Below, in pieces: positions 48,666 to 57,750 of a stretch of 64,000 nt of DNA. The translations under genes and the position numbers were made by a program. The notes beneath the pieces were generated by a model. It did not search any database, had not been told where the DNA came from, and saw only the letters and a list, made by a program, of their open reading frames with translations. Source of the stretch: Chromohalobacter canadensis (GTDB lineage: Bacteria > Pseudomonadota > Gammaproteobacteria > Pseudomonadales > Halomonadaceae); contig NZ_CP140151.1 of NCBI RefSeq assembly GCF_034479555.1, positions 620,001 through 684,000 of the forward strand, given 5' to 3'. Position 1 is the stretch's first letter. Each line of letters begins with the position of its first letter.

Positions 48666-49340
48666 ATGCCATTCCGCACCTGGGGGGTCGTGCTAAGCGC
48701 CGTCCTATTGGGCGGCTGCTTCGGGGTCAATACCTCGCAGGCTCCCATCGCCACGACGTACCCGACCAGTGAGCAGCAACGCATGCAGGCCGCTCAGCAT
48801 TGGGAAGTGCTTGCCGAACACGAGGCAGGCGAGATCCTTGCCAAGCGCGACTTGTGGGGCAAGCCGCTCTATGTCGAGGAGCCTGAACAGGAGACCGCCT
48901 TCAGCCGCGGATTCCGTTCACTGCTGACCAGCGAGCTGGTCGAGCAAGGTGCCATCGTTCGCACCCAACCGGACGATGGCGCCGCCCATGTCAGCTTCGA
49001 TGTCCAAGTGATCAATCATGAGGGTCGCGGCTTCGTACGGCCTCCCCAGGGTGCCCTGACCGCATTGGCCGCTGGCATCGCCGTGGCGACCATTCCGTTC
49101 AATCACTGGACCGAGCCTGCTTTGGGGCTGATTCCCGCGGCCGCCCTGGCCGATACCTTCAGTGGTAGCTGGACCACCACCGGCCAGCTGGAGACCATCA
49201 TCACGACTCAGGTCAGCCAATACGACACGCTGCGCTATTCGTCCTCGAACATGTATTACATCAACGCGGGCGATAGCAATCATTACGGTGCGTCCGACAC
49301 CGGCGATTCCGCCGGCCTGCCGCTATCATCCGACTGGTGA
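48666..49340 (+). CDS. Lipoprotein, FlgO-like locus
   Basis: A 224-aa lipoprotein with a lipobox (LLGGC, Cys about residue 19). A central segment (about 140-175) is hydrophobic and Ala/Pro-rich. A regular fold is suggested by SRGFRSLLTSELVEQGAIVRT, which resembles a FlgO/TolB-N-like unit. It ends LPLSSDW, like the next protein. AGGAAAC precedes the ATG. Its neighbour 14 bases downstream is a clearer FlgO-family protein, so the two probably act together at the outer membrane. Confidence 0.68.
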   Translation: MPFRTWGVVLSAVLLGGCFGVNTSQAPIATTYPTSEQQRMQAAQHWEVLAEHEAGEILAKRDLWGKPLYVEEPEQETAFSRGFRSLLTSELVEQGAIVRTQPDDGAAHVSFDVQVINHEGRGFVRPPQGALTALAAGIAVATIPFNHWTEPALGLIPAAALADTFSGSWTTTGQLETIITTQVSQYDTLRYSSSNMYYINAGDSNHYGASDTGDSAGLPLSSDW

Positions 49341-49354
49341 GGAGACCGCTCGAC

Positions 49355-49921
49355 ATGTCATCTGCCCAACGCCACACCGGGCGCGTCACACTGCGCCTGC
49401 TGACATTGGCCATCCTGTTGCTGGTTCTCTCTGGTTGCAGCCTTCTTCAGAACAATCAGGCGACGGCCCCCGAGCCCAGCATGCTGATGCGCGTCGATGA
49501 AGCCGCCGACAAATTGCTCTCTACCAGCAGCGAGAGGCTCGGCGACCGAGCACCGATCATCGCCACCACGTTCGTCGACGTCGACCAACTGGATCAGTCA
49601 TCGACGCTCGGGCGCACCCTGTCAGAGACCTTCACCTCGCGCCTCGTGCAGGGTGGCCTGAATGTCATCGAAGTGAAGATGCGCGACAGCCTGTACATCG
49701 AGCAGAATACCGGGGAACTGATTCTGTCACGCAACGTTCAGCGCTTGAGCGATAACCACGATGCCCAGGCCGTGTTGCTGGGCACCTATGCGCAAGGCGA
49801 GAACACGCTGTTCGTCAACGCCCGTCTGGTACGCATCGCAGACCGCCAGGTCTTAGGTGCCTCGAGCTTCGAAGTGCCAATGGACAACGACATCAGGGCC
49901 TTGCTGCCTTCTGACTGGTGA
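49355..49921 (+). CDS. FlgO-domain outer-membrane lipoprotein
   Basis: A 188-aa lipoprotein with a lipobox (VLSGC) and a FlgO-type domain: MRVDEAADKLLS, then PIIATTFVDVDQLDQSSTLGRTLSETFTSRLVQGG and AVLLGTYAQGENTLFVNARLVR. FlgO in Vibrio is needed for flagellar outer-membrane stability, but no flagellar genes lie here. It ends LLPSDW. The GTG at 49337 overlaps the previous stop; ATG 49355 with GAGGAGA about 9 bases upstream is chosen. Confidence 0.8.
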   Translation: MSSAQRHTGRVTLRLLTLAILLLVLSGCSLLQNNQATAPEPSMLMRVDEAADKLLSTSSERLGDRAPIIATTFVDVDQLDQSSTLGRTLSETFTSRLVQGGLNVIEVKMRDSLYIEQNTGELILSRNVQRLSDNHDAQAVLLGTYAQGENTLFVNARLVRIADRQVLGASSFEVPMDNDIRALLPSDW

Positions 49922-49940
49922 ACGTCTTTCCTGGCAAACG

Positions 49941-50009
49941 TGGCGCCCCCTCGTGATGGGCGCCATCGTTGGCTTCGCCCGCCAGCCCCCCGACATAGAT
50001 GCTGGCGGG
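49941..50009. terminator. Two hairpins between the convergent FlgO-like and MgtC-like genes
   Basis: First: an 8-bp stem, 49941-49948 with 49958-49965. Second: a 9-bp stem, 49978-49986 with 50001-50009, ending 7 bases before the MgtC-like stop. Both lack strong T-runs. They probably end transcription from both sides. Confidence 0.55.
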
Positions 50010-50015
50010 CCTGCA

Positions 50016-50711
50016 TCATTCACCGGTCGGCGACAGCTGAAATTCCAACAGCGTCTCGTGGCTGCGCAGGTCAGTGGCCAATAACGGCAGGTAGTGACGA
50101 TCGTGCGTCCGCAGCATCATACGGTATTCGAATTGGCGCCCCTCGTCGCGCGTGCGATAGCTGAGGCTCTCGATATGGAAGCGGTGCGCTTTCATGAGCG
50201 CATAAATCTCCGACTCGTCGGGTATCCACTGGCTATCGAAGCGTAGAACGCAGCGCGCGAAGGTACGGCTCGGCATCCGTGCCTCGACGAAACGAAACAA
50301 CGACAACGTCAGCAAGGTCACCAGCGTCGCCACCACGCCCGGCCACCAGAAGCCGACGCCGAAGAGTATGCCCAACGCCGAGGTAATCCAGATCGAGGCC
50401 GCCGTGGTCAGGCCATGTACCGTCAGTCCCTCCTTGAAGATCACGCCGGCTCCCAGGAAACCGATGCCAGTCATGATGCCCTGAGCCATGCGTGTGGGAT
50501 CGGTCCTGATCGTTTCTTCTGGCACATCGCTGCCTAGCCACTGCCACTGGTAGACCGTCACCATCATCAACAATGCCGACGCAATGCACACCAACGCATG
50601 TGTCCGAAACCCTGCGGGGCGCCCATGAAAGGTACGTTCAAGCCCGATCAGACTACCCGCCAACCAAGCCGCGCCCAAGTGCATCACTATCGTCCACAAA
50701 CTCACCGACAT
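50016..50711 (-). CDS. MgtC/SapB-family membrane protein
   Basis: A 231-aa protein with four or five N-terminal helices (residues 1-140) carrying the family motifs GSLIGLERTFHGRPAGFRTHALVC and GIMTGIGFLGAGVIFKEG, then a cytoplasmic ACT-like domain. Salmonella MgtC supports growth in low magnesium by inhibiting ATP synthase; environmental homologues are less understood. AGGAGAAGGAAGAGG lies upstream of the ATG. Confidence 0.9.
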   Translation of the reverse strand: MSVSLWTIVMHLGAAWLAGSLIGLERTFHGRPAGFRTHALVCIASALLMMVTVYQWQWLGSDVPEETIRTDPTRMAQGIMTGIGFLGAGVIFKEGLTVHGLTTAASIWITSALGILFGVGFWWPGVVATLVTLLTLSLFRFVEARMPSRTFARCVLRFDSQWIPDESEIYALMKAHRFHIESLSYRTRDEGRQFEYRMMLRTHDRHYLPLLATDLRSHETLLEFQLSPTGE

Positions 50712-50819
50712 GCGCCTCTTCCTTCTCCTGCGTTATCGTCTATCGTGTCAGCATAGCGTCTGCCACTGTACCCTACAGAATCCACGACAATTCCCACCTT
50801 TCGATAGAAGGATCGCTGC

Positions 50820-51656
50820 GTGAGCCACCCGTCCAACCTCACGCCACCCAGTCGGGTGGAAGATGACGAACACGACCTGCATCTCAACGGCGGTCCCAGG
50901 CCATCAAGTGCGGCGGCCGTCCATGAGTCGATCCGGGAAGAAGGCGAAAAGGAGCTCAAACGCGCCGCTTCGGCGTTATTCTGGTCGGCACTCGCCGCCG
51001 GTCTGTCGATGAGTTTCTCAATGCTCGCCAAGGGGCTACTGCATGCGCGCCTGCCGGACAGCGATATCGGCTATCTCGTCGAGTCGTTCGGTTACACCAT
51101 CGGCTTTCTGGTGGTCATCCTCGCACGTCAGCAACTCTTCACCGAAAACACCGTGACCGCAGTGCTACCGGTCATGAGCACACCGCGCATCATGCAGTTT
51201 CTCAAGCTATTGAAGCTATGGGGCGTGGTACTCATCGGCAACCTCGTGGGGGTGGCGATCTCCGCGTATGCGATCCTCTACATGCCCGTTTTCGACGCCG
51301 AGACACATCAGGCCTTTCTCAGCCTGGGGCATCACATCATGGAGAATACTGGCGGCCAGATGTTCGCCAAAGGCATCATTGCCGGCTGGATGATCGCCAC
51401 GATGGTCTGGCTGCTCCCCGCCGCTGGCGGCGCCAAGATCTGGGTGATTCTGATCGTCACTTATCTCGTCGCACTAGGCGGTTTCACGCACATCATCGTG
51501 GGGTCTACCGAAGTGATGTACTTGATGTTCGCCGGCCAGGCCAGCCTGAGTGAGTATCTCTTCCACTTCGCTCTGCCTACGCTGGCTGGCAACGTGATCG
51601 GCGGCACCTTCATCTTCGCCCTCATTAGCCATGCGCAGGTTCGCAGCGACACCTGA
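50820..51656 (+). CDS. Formate/nitrite transporter family channel (YfdC-like)
   Basis: A 278-aa FNT-family protein with six predicted helices. An extended, charged N-terminal tail of about 45 residues (VEDDEHDLHLNGG...) precedes the first helix; the YfdC subgroup shares such a tail. Pore-region segments are RQQLFTENTVTAVLP and NLVGVAISA. It starts at a GTG with AAGGA 8 bases upstream. The transported anion is unknown. Confidence 0.85.
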   Translation: MSHPSNLTPPSRVEDDEHDLHLNGGPRPSSAAAVHESIREEGEKELKRAASALFWSALAAGLSMSFSMLAKGLLHARLPDSDIGYLVESFGYTIGFLVVILARQQLFTENTVTAVLPVMSTPRIMQFLKLLKLWGVVLIGNLVGVAISAYAILYMPVFDAETHQAFLSLGHHIMENTGGQMFAKGIIAGWMIATMVWLLPAAGGAKIWVILIVTYLVALGGFTHIIVGSTEVMYLMFAGQASLSEYLFHFALPTLAGNVIGGTFIFALISHAQVRSDT

Positions 51657-51911
51657 ACGGGTCTCTACAAAATAGCTTGGCTCGGTACGCCCCTTCCGCC
51701 ATCGGCGTGCCGAGCTTGTCCATTCGTCTATGCCGCTTTATACGCTCTCACGGACGAGACTCCGAATAGAGCCCAACACGCTCTATTGATAACCAATTGT
51801 TATCGCCATGCTGGGTTTCGGAATTAGCGAAGCGCCCAAGTGCCTGTTAAAGCTTAAGTGGCTTATACCACCCACCCGGTTTGACCGGATCGATGACGAG
51901 GGACAATAACA

Positions 51912-52892
51912 ATGGGACGCGCCACACCACGCACACCATATTGGCTTGCCGCAGCACTGGTCATGGGGATTGCCTCCCCCGCGCTCGCCGATTACCCCGA
52001 AAAACCCATCACGCTGATCGTACCCTGGGCCGCCGGCGGCGGGACCGATGCCACGGCACGCATCATCGCCAAGGCCTTGGAGGAAGAGCTCGGCGAGACC
52101 ATCAATGTGGTCAACCGCACGGGCGGCAGCGGCGTTGTGGGGCACACCGCCATCGCGCGTGCCAACCCCGATGGCTATACCCTCGGGCTAGGCACGGTCG
52201 AGATCAACATGATGCATTGGCAAGGCCTGACTGACCTTACCTACGAAGACTTCACTCCCATCGGACAGATCAACTTCGATGCCGCCAGCATCAGCGTCGC
52301 CGAGGATGCCGACTACCAGGACCTGGGCGAACTGATGGATGCGATCCGCGATCAGCCCGACGGTCACTTCAATGCCTCCGGCACTGGGCTCGGGGGTATC
52401 TGGCATGTCGCGCTGGGCGGGCTATTGATGGATCTCGACATGCCCGCAGACAAGGTCAACTGGATCCCCAGTCAAGGCGCCGCACCGGCCATGACGGAAC
52501 TCGCTTCCGGCGGCGTCGACATGGCCGCTACCTCGCTACCCGAGGCGCGTTCGATGATCGATTCCGACCGCGTACGCAGTCTTGGCGTGATGGCCGAGGA
52601 GCCGCTGGAAAGCTTCCCCGATGTACCGACCATCGCCTCGCAGGTGGATAGCGACTTCACCACCGGCGCCTGGCGTGGGGTGATCGCTCCCAAGGGCATG
52701 GACAATGCCATCGTCGAGACGCTGGAAGACGCTCTGCACGAAGCCTACCAGAGCGAAACGTATCAATCGTTCATGGAAAAACAGGGCTATGGCGTGCAGT
52801 GGAGGGACGCACAGGCCTTTGGCGACTACATGGAGAAAAGCGACGCCGAATTCGGTGAGATCATGAAAGCCATCGGCCTCGCCAAACAGTAA
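51912..52892 (+). CDS. TctC/Bug-type solute-binding protein (orphan)
   Basis: A 326-aa periplasmic receptor of the tripartite tricarboxylate transporter family. The signal peptide ends near residue 26 (SPALAD); family motifs are YPEKPITLIVPWAAGGGTD, NRTGGSGVVG and the C-terminal RGVIAPKGM. No TctA/TctB membrane genes are adjacent, as is frequent for Bug proteins, so it needs a partner elsewhere or acts as a sensor. GAGGGA precedes the ATG. Confidence 0.9.
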   Translation: MGRATPRTPYWLAAALVMGIASPALADYPEKPITLIVPWAAGGGTDATARIIAKALEEELGETINVVNRTGGSGVVGHTAIARANPDGYTLGLGTVEINMMHWQGLTDLTYEDFTPIGQINFDAASISVAEDADYQDLGELMDAIRDQPDGHFNASGTGLGGIWHVALGGLLMDLDMPADKVNWIPSQGAAPAMTELASGGVDMAATSLPEARSMIDSDRVRSLGVMAEEPLESFPDVPTIASQVDSDFTTGAWRGVIAPKGMDNAIVETLEDALHEAYQSETYQSFMEKQGYGVQWRDAQAFGDYMEKSDAEFGEIMKAIGLAKQ

Positions 52893-52904
52893 GCGTCACG
52901 CGAC

Positions 52905-52943
52905 GCGCCACGACCGCTCTCCGTATTCATACGGTCGTGGCGC
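52905..52943. terminator. Terminator between convergent tctC-like gene and leuA
   Basis: A perfect 12-bp stem, 52905-52916 with 52932-52943, with a 15-base loop. It occupies most of the 67-base gap between the two stop codons. Probably bidirectional. Confidence 0.75.
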
Positions 52944-52959
52944 ATCACTGACTGCCGCT

Positions 52960-54651
52960 CTATGCTGAGGACTGCGCCTCGGCCGCCAACTCCGACATCG
53001 TGCCCTGGTGCCCCGCGCGATTGAGCGCACTCAACACGGCCTTGAGCGACGCACTGACGGTGTCGCCGTCCTCGGCCATGCCACTGATGCGCTGCCCCCC
53101 TACATTGAGTTGCACGAAGGCGATCGCCACGGCGTCACTACCCTCGCCCAGCGCGTGCTCGCTGTAATCGACGACACTCACCGATTGCCCTGTATGGGTT
53201 TGCCAAGCGGTCATGAAAGACGAAATGACACCGTTGCCCTGGCCACTCAAACGCACGGCCCGACCGGCATCGTTGAGCGACACCGTCAAGCTTTCATCGG
53301 CGTCGCGATCCAGCCGGTAGCCAGTCAACGAGAGCGGCTCATGTCGGGAAAAGGTTTCGGTCAGCACTTCGCGAATTCGCTGGCTGGACAACTCGCCACT
53401 CACCGTCTCGCTCACCGCCTGCACCGCCGGGGCCAGCTCCAACGCCATCCAGCGCGGCAGACTGATCCCGTAGTCGCGCTCGAGCAGGAACGTCATGCCG
53501 CCCTTGCCGGACTGACTGTTGACGCGAATGACTGCCTGGTAATCGCGCCCGATATCGCGTGGATCGATCGGCAGGTACGCCACCTGCCACGGCTCGTCCG
53601 CTTGCTGCTTTCTCAACGACTTGCGGATAGCGTCCTGATGGCTGCCGGAAAACGCGGTGTAGACCATTTCCCCCACCCAGGGATGACGTGGATGCATGGG
53701 GATGCCCGTGCATTCCTGCACCACTTCGATGATCTCGTCGGGACGCGACAGATCGAGCTCGGGGTCGATGCCCTGGCTGTACAGATTCATCGCCAACGTG
53801 ACGATATCCATGTTACCGGTCCGCTCGCCATTACCCAGCAACGTGCCTTCGACACGCTCGGCGCCAGCCAGCAAGGCGAGTTCGGCGGACGCCACCGCGC
53901 CACCGCGATCGTTATGCGTATGCACCGAGATGATCACGCTGTCACGGCGGCTGATATGTTGGCAGAAATACTCGATTTGATCCGCGTGGTGATGCGGCCC
54001 GGCCACCTCGACCGTGGTCGGCAGGTTGAGAATGCACTTTTTCTCCGGCGTCGGCTGCCAGACGTCCATCACCGCTTCGCAGATCGCCAGCGAGAACTCG
54101 ATCTCGGTGCTGGAGAAACTCTCGGGGGTATATTCGAAGCGCCACTCCACCTCAGGATAACGCTCGGCGTGTGCCTTGACCCAGCCCGCCCCCTGAACGG
54201 CGATATCGACGATACCCTGGCGATCCATCTCGAACACACGTTCACGCTGCACGGTCGAGGTGGAATTATAGAGATGCACGATGGCGCGCTTGGTCCCGAC
54301 CAGCGACTCGAAGGTACGCTCGATCAAATGCTCGCGGCATTGCACCAGCACGGCGATGGTCACGTCGTCGGGTATCTGGTCTTCCTCGATCAGCCAGCGC
54401 ACGAAGTCGTAATCCGGCTGGCTGGCCGACGGAAAGCCGATCATGACTTCCTTGATGCCCACCTTGATGATCTGGTGCCACAGACGCTGCTTCTGTTCGA
54501 CGCTCATCGGCTCGAGTAGCGCCTGGTTACCATCGCGCAGATCCTCGCTGACCCAGGTCGGTGCCGCCACCAGGTCACGATCCGGCCACTGGCGATCGAA
54601 GGCTGGCACACGCGGCGCCGGGCGGTACTTGCGATGGTCGAAGCAACTCAT
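52960..54651 (-). CDS. leuA: 2-isopropylmalate synthase
   Basis: Condenses acetyl-CoA with 2-oxoisovalerate, the committed leucine step. The protein is 563 aa, the longer LeuA type of pseudomonads and actinobacteria. The catalytic TIM barrel shows WVSEDLRDGNQAL and SVHTHNDRGGAVASAE, and a C-terminal domain of about 130 residues carries leucine feedback. It is unlinked to leuCDB, and its upstream region (159 bases) is shared with a divergent Lrp-family regulator. CAGGAC is the likely ribosome site. Confidence 0.96.
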   Translation of the reverse strand: MSCFDHRKYRPAPRVPAFDRQWPDRDLVAAPTWVSEDLRDGNQALLEPMSVEQKQRLWHQIIKVGIKEVMIGFPSASQPDYDFVRWLIEEDQIPDDVTIAVLVQCREHLIERTFESLVGTKRAIVHLYNSTSTVQRERVFEMDRQGIVDIAVQGAGWVKAHAERYPEVEWRFEYTPESFSSTEIEFSLAICEAVMDVWQPTPEKKCILNLPTTVEVAGPHHHADQIEYFCQHISRRDSVIISVHTHNDRGGAVASAELALLAGAERVEGTLLGNGERTGNMDIVTLAMNLYSQGIDPELDLSRPDEIIEVVQECTGIPMHPRHPWVGEMVYTAFSGSHQDAIRKSLRKQQADEPWQVAYLPIDPRDIGRDYQAVIRVNSQSGKGGMTFLLERDYGISLPRWMALELAPAVQAVSETVSGELSSQRIREVLTETFSRHEPLSLTGYRLDRDADESLTVSLNDAGRAVRLSGQGNGVISSFMTAWQTHTGQSVSVVDYSEHALGEGSDAVAIAFVQLNVGGQRISGMAEDGDTVSASLKAVLSALNRAGHQGTMSELAAEAQSSA

Positions 54652-54775
54652 GACAACAGTCCTGTGAAAATGGATGAACGAGCCAATTCAATTGCTCGTG
54701 GCAATGATCACAGTCTACGCCGCTCTGCCCCGCAGGCGATTGCAAAATCATCCTCGACGAGATTATTTTTTAGCA

Positions 54776-54781
54776 TATAAT
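54776..54781 (+). promoter_or_regulatory. Candidate -10 box for the Lrp-family gene
   Basis: A perfect TATAAT hexamer 30 bases before the start codon in an AT-rich stretch. No good -35 box was found at 16-18 bases upstream. Confidence 0.4.
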
Positions 54782-54810
54782 TCCAATATAACCCTTTTTA
54801 GAGAACGTTA

Positions 54811-55320
54811 ATGCCAAAAGAGAGCACGCCTGTCGTTGGAGTGACGCTTGACCGTTACGACCGCCAAATACTCGATATCCTCCAACGCCATGGACGTATC
54901 AATAATCAGGAACTGGCCGAGCGCATCGGCCTGTCGCCTTCACCCTGCCTGCGACGCGTGCGTGCCCTGGAAGACAGCGGACTGATCACCGGCTATCGTG
55001 CCCTGGTAGATGCCAAACGGCTGGGCCATAGCCTCACGGCGCTCTTGCATATCTCCATGGACCGGCATACCCCGGAGCGCTTCGCCAACTTCGAGGCCAA
55101 GGTCGCGGCACTGCCGCAGGTACAGGAATGCCTGCTGATCACCGGCCAGGAGGCCGATTACCAACTCAAGGTCGTGGTCCACGATATGGATGACTACCAG
55201 AACCTGTTGCTCAATCAGATCACGCGTATCGAAGGCGTCACCGGCGCGCACTCCAGTTTCGTCTTGCGCCGAGTCCTCGAGCACCGTCCGGTCCCCTCGT
55301 ATTCAGACGCACCATACTGA
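54811..55320 (+). CDS. Lrp/AsnC-family transcriptional regulator, divergent from leuA
   Basis: A 169-aa regulator. The N-terminal helix-turn-helix covers about 15-65 (DRQILDILQRHGRINNQELAERIGLSPSPCLRRVRALE), and the C-terminal RAM domain binds an amino acid (ITGQEADYQLKVVVHDMDDYQ). The divergent position suggests control of leuA and of itself in response to leucine or another amino acid. That link is inferred; BkdR-like control of a catabolic gene downstream (the aldolase) is the alternative. Confidence 0.88.
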   Translation: MPKESTPVVGVTLDRYDRQILDILQRHGRINNQELAERIGLSPSPCLRRVRALEDSGLITGYRALVDAKRLGHSLTALLHISMDRHTPERFANFEAKVAALPQVQECLLITGQEADYQLKVVVHDMDDYQNLLLNQITRIEGVTGAHSSFVLRRVLEHRPVPSYSDAPY

Positions 55321-55415
55321 AACTGCGCATTAGACGCTGGTGCAATGGTTGACTCGCCGAAAGGCTGTTACATTTTTTGTATGCAATAGTCATCTAACGA
55401 AAAAGGACATGCGCC

Positions 55416-56186
55416 ATGCAAGTGCCCCACAACCCCTTCAAGGCATCACTGACAGGCGATACCCGTTATGGATGCTGGGCCGGTTTCGCCACTGGCTACG
55501 CTGGGGAGATTCTGGCCACCACAGGCTTCGATTGGCTATTGATCGACGGCGAACATGCGCCCAACACGGTACCTACGATACTTGGCCAATTGCAGGCGGT
55601 TGCCGCCTATCCCTGCGCCCCGGTCGTGCGTGCCGTCAGCCATGACCCCGCCCTGATCAAGCAACTGCTCGACATCGGCACCCAGACGCTGATGATCCCC
55701 ATGGTCGACACCGCCGAGCAGGCAGCCCAATTGGTCGCCGCCACACGTTACCCGCCGCAGGGATTTCGTGGCGTCGGCGGTGGTCTGACACGTGCCACGC
55801 GCTGGGGCGAGGTGGAAGACTACATGACAACGGCCCATGAAGAGTTGTGCCTGATCGTGCAGGTGGAGTCCCGCAGCGGGGTCGACAACGCCGACGCTAT
55901 CGCCGCCACCCCCGGCGTCGACGCCGTGTTCGTCGGCCCCTTCGATCTATCCACCGACATCGGGCATATCGGCAATCCCAATCATCCCGAGGTCCAGGCG
56001 ATGATTCGACACACCCTGGATGCAACCCGCGCTGCCGGAAAGGCCGCCGGCATCTTGGCTCCCGTCGAGGAGGACGCCAAACGCTATGCCGACTGGGGAT
56101 TCGATTTCATCGCTGTGGGCATCGACATCAGCCTGTTGCGACAGGCCGCCAAGGAGACCGTGGCACGCTACAAGGGTGATAAGTAG
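55416..56186 (+). CDS. HpcH/HpaI-family aldolase
   Basis: A 256-aa metal-dependent class II aldolase with a TIM-barrel. Motifs: FDWLLIDGEHAPN, the metal-site regions VQVESRSGVDNADAIA and DAVFVGPFDLSTDIG. Relatives cleave 4-hydroxy-2-oxo-heptanedioate or 2-keto-3-deoxy sugar acids to pyruvate plus an aldehyde. It is 95 bases after the Lrp-family gene and may be its target. No other aromatic-degradation genes are near, so the substrate is open. AAGGA precedes the ATG. Confidence 0.88.
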   Translation: MQVPHNPFKASLTGDTRYGCWAGFATGYAGEILATTGFDWLLIDGEHAPNTVPTILGQLQAVAAYPCAPVVRAVSHDPALIKQLLDIGTQTLMIPMVDTAEQAAQLVAATRYPPQGFRGVGGGLTRATRWGEVEDYMTTAHEELCLIVQVESRSGVDNADAIAATPGVDAVFVGPFDLSTDIGHIGNPNHPEVQAMIRHTLDATRAAGKAAGILAPVEEDAKRYADWGFDFIAVGIDISLLRQAAKETVARYKGDK

Positions 56187-56242
56187 GCTGATACGGTGTG
56201 AACGCTCGCTATCACGCTCGCTACCACACAAGGAATCCAAGC

Positions 56243-56854
56243 ATGAAACGGATATTCATCGCGACTGCCATTATGGCCGTATTTGGAGGCGCCATATCGC
56301 TTGCGGCTTGCACACCCGAGCCCCGCGAAACGCCGCCTACCCCGGCCAACGAAGAAACCACGGACTTCACGCTGGCGCCCTACTCCGTCAGGCTGCGCGC
56401 CTACGCCTCGCTTGAGCGCATCACCGCGCCACAATCGGGCTACTTCGATACCGGCAGCTGGCAGATCGCGGATGATGCACCGGGCGAGCGTCTGATCACG
56501 CTGGCACTACCGGGCTCCAACGACATCACGGCCGCGCACTGGCGTCTGGGCACGAGCCAAGACGCCAAAGCGGTCTCCAACTGCCTGAAACTGCCACCCA
56601 ACGGTCACTCACAGCCCACGGTGCACATCGATGACCATGACTTCCAGGCCTTCACGCTCAACGACGCCGGCATGAGCCACTTTCAGCAGGCTACGGGCTA
56701 CCGAGCCGTGATCGACGATACCTGCTATGCCATCGACCTAATCGTCAACGGCACCCGCGGCGAGGTCTACGATCCCCCGCGCGAGCCACCGTTTTCTTCC
56801 GATCACGCCATGCAGCGTCTGCGTGAGATCAACGACGGGCTCTCACTGCAATGA
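56243..56854 (+). CDS. Putative lipoprotein of unknown function
   Basis: A 203-aa protein with a signal sequence and lipobox (ISLAAC, Cys about residue 22). The mature part is soluble and mixed alpha/beta in appearance, with two Cys (KAVSNCLKL, DDTCYAID) that could form a disulfide. I recognise no family. AAGGAA is 8 bases before the ATG. Confidence 0.7.
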   Translation: MKRIFIATAIMAVFGGAISLAACTPEPRETPPTPANEETTDFTLAPYSVRLRAYASLERITAPQSGYFDTGSWQIADDAPGERLITLALPGSNDITAAHWRLGTSQDAKAVSNCLKLPPNGHSQPTVHIDDHDFQAFTLNDAGMSHFQQATGYRAVIDDTCYAIDLIVNGTRGEVYDPPREPPFSSDHAMQRLREINDGLSLQ

Positions 56855-56856
56855 AA

Positions 56857-56885
56857 AATGCCGCGACGCTAGGCGCCACGGCATT
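56857..56885. terminator. Terminator between the lipoprotein and the YjfB-like gene
   Basis: A 7-bp outer stem (56857-56863 with 56879-56885) encloses a loop that can form more pairs. On the minus strand it is followed by TTTTTCATT, fitting the YjfB-like gene. Confidence 0.7.
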
Positions 56886-56906
56886 CTTGACCAGCCTATC
56901 CTAGGC

Positions 56907-57110
56907 TCAGGCGTAGGTATTGACTTGCGTACCCACGGTGCCGGTCGTCGCCAGAGACTGCTGGGGGGAAACCGACTCCATCAATTGCGACACGTGTGAC
57001 GCCTGATTGTTGAGCGACTCCTTGAGCAGGCCCATCTGAGACTGTTGATCGGCGTTATGCTGTTGCAACGCCATCGCAGTTCCCACGGCTGCGTTCACGG
57101 ATGAGTCCAT
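56907..57110 (-). CDS. YjfB-family putative motility protein
   Basis: A 67-aa protein, Gln/Ser-rich, with the pattern of the YjfB family: MDSSVNAAVGTAMALQQHNADQQSQMGLLKESLN... ending in a flexible Thr/Gly tail. The family is often annotated as putative motility protein because it occurs with flagellar genes; its action is unknown. AAGGGAG precedes the ATG. Confidence 0.72.
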   Translation of the reverse strand: MDSSVNAAVGTAMALQQHNADQQSQMGLLKESLNNQASHVSQLMESVSPQQSLATTGTVGTQVNTYA

Positions 57111-57372
57111 GAAGCTTCTCCCTTCAAGTGAATGAAATGCGCTTTACGCCCTCTAGTTATCGGCTAGGGCGCAACAAACTTGCATCGCCCACGACCAACA
57201 GCCAACACATGGCACTTTCAGCATGCAAGAAGAGAAGCATAAAGGCCACCCCGTCGTAAGTCGCCCCTGCCATCCTGGCGCCTTGCCGCTTAGAATGACG
57301 GGCCCACAGCCATGCGCTCGACAGCACAAGGACGAGACGCTCACCTAAGCACGCTCACAAAAAGGATGTGAC

Positions 57373-57666
57373 ATGCAGATCGACAGATTCTTTCACTGGC
57401 TCGGCGAGTTCCTCGGCGACGCCTTGCGCGTGGTCGTCGACGCGCTCTCCACCCTGTTCGCGGGACTCTGGGTCGCGATCGACCGTTTCTTCGACGGCCT
57501 CGCCCGCTCGCTGGGCGTCAATCCCTCGCTCATCAACCTGGTGGTGCTGATCATCGGCGTGTGGATGCTCTACAAAGGGATTCGTGCGCTTGTCCGGCGC
57601 GCCTTCGTCGCCGGTATCGTATGGCTGTTCCTCGGCTTGCTGGTGCTCGGCTGGCTCATTCGTTGA
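57373..57666 (+). CDS. Small membrane protein
   Basis: A 97-aa protein with AAGGA 7 bases before the ATG. Two hydrophobic segments lie in the C-terminal half (INLVVLIIGVWMLY and VAGIVWLFLGLLVLGW). The N-terminal half contains amphipathic helices rich in Phe/Leu/Asp. No family is recognised. It is followed by a strong bidirectional terminator shared with pepN. Confidence 0.6.
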   Translation: MQIDRFFHWLGEFLGDALRVVVDALSTLFAGLWVAIDRFFDGLARSLGVNPSLINLVVLIIGVWMLYKGIRALVRRAFVAGIVWLFLGLLVLGWLIR

Positions 57667-57693
57667 AGCGTTTTGCTGCAACGGCCCCACATG

Positions 57694-57723
57694 AAAACGC
57701 CGCTGCCCAGGCAGCGGCGTTTT
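57694..57723. terminator. Bidirectional terminator between the small membrane gene and pepN
   Basis: A 13-14-bp perfect stem starting with AAAA and ending with TTTT (57694-57707 and 57710-57723), so each strand has both the GC hairpin and a U-tail. Confidence 0.92.
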
Positions 57724-57750
57724 AGCGTCACGTTCCTGCAAAGTCGGTTA

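Noticed and set aside
53008..54519. 503-codon open frame opposite leuA
   Set aside because: A by-product of GC-rich codon use on the strand opposite a clear leuA; it has no recognisable motif.
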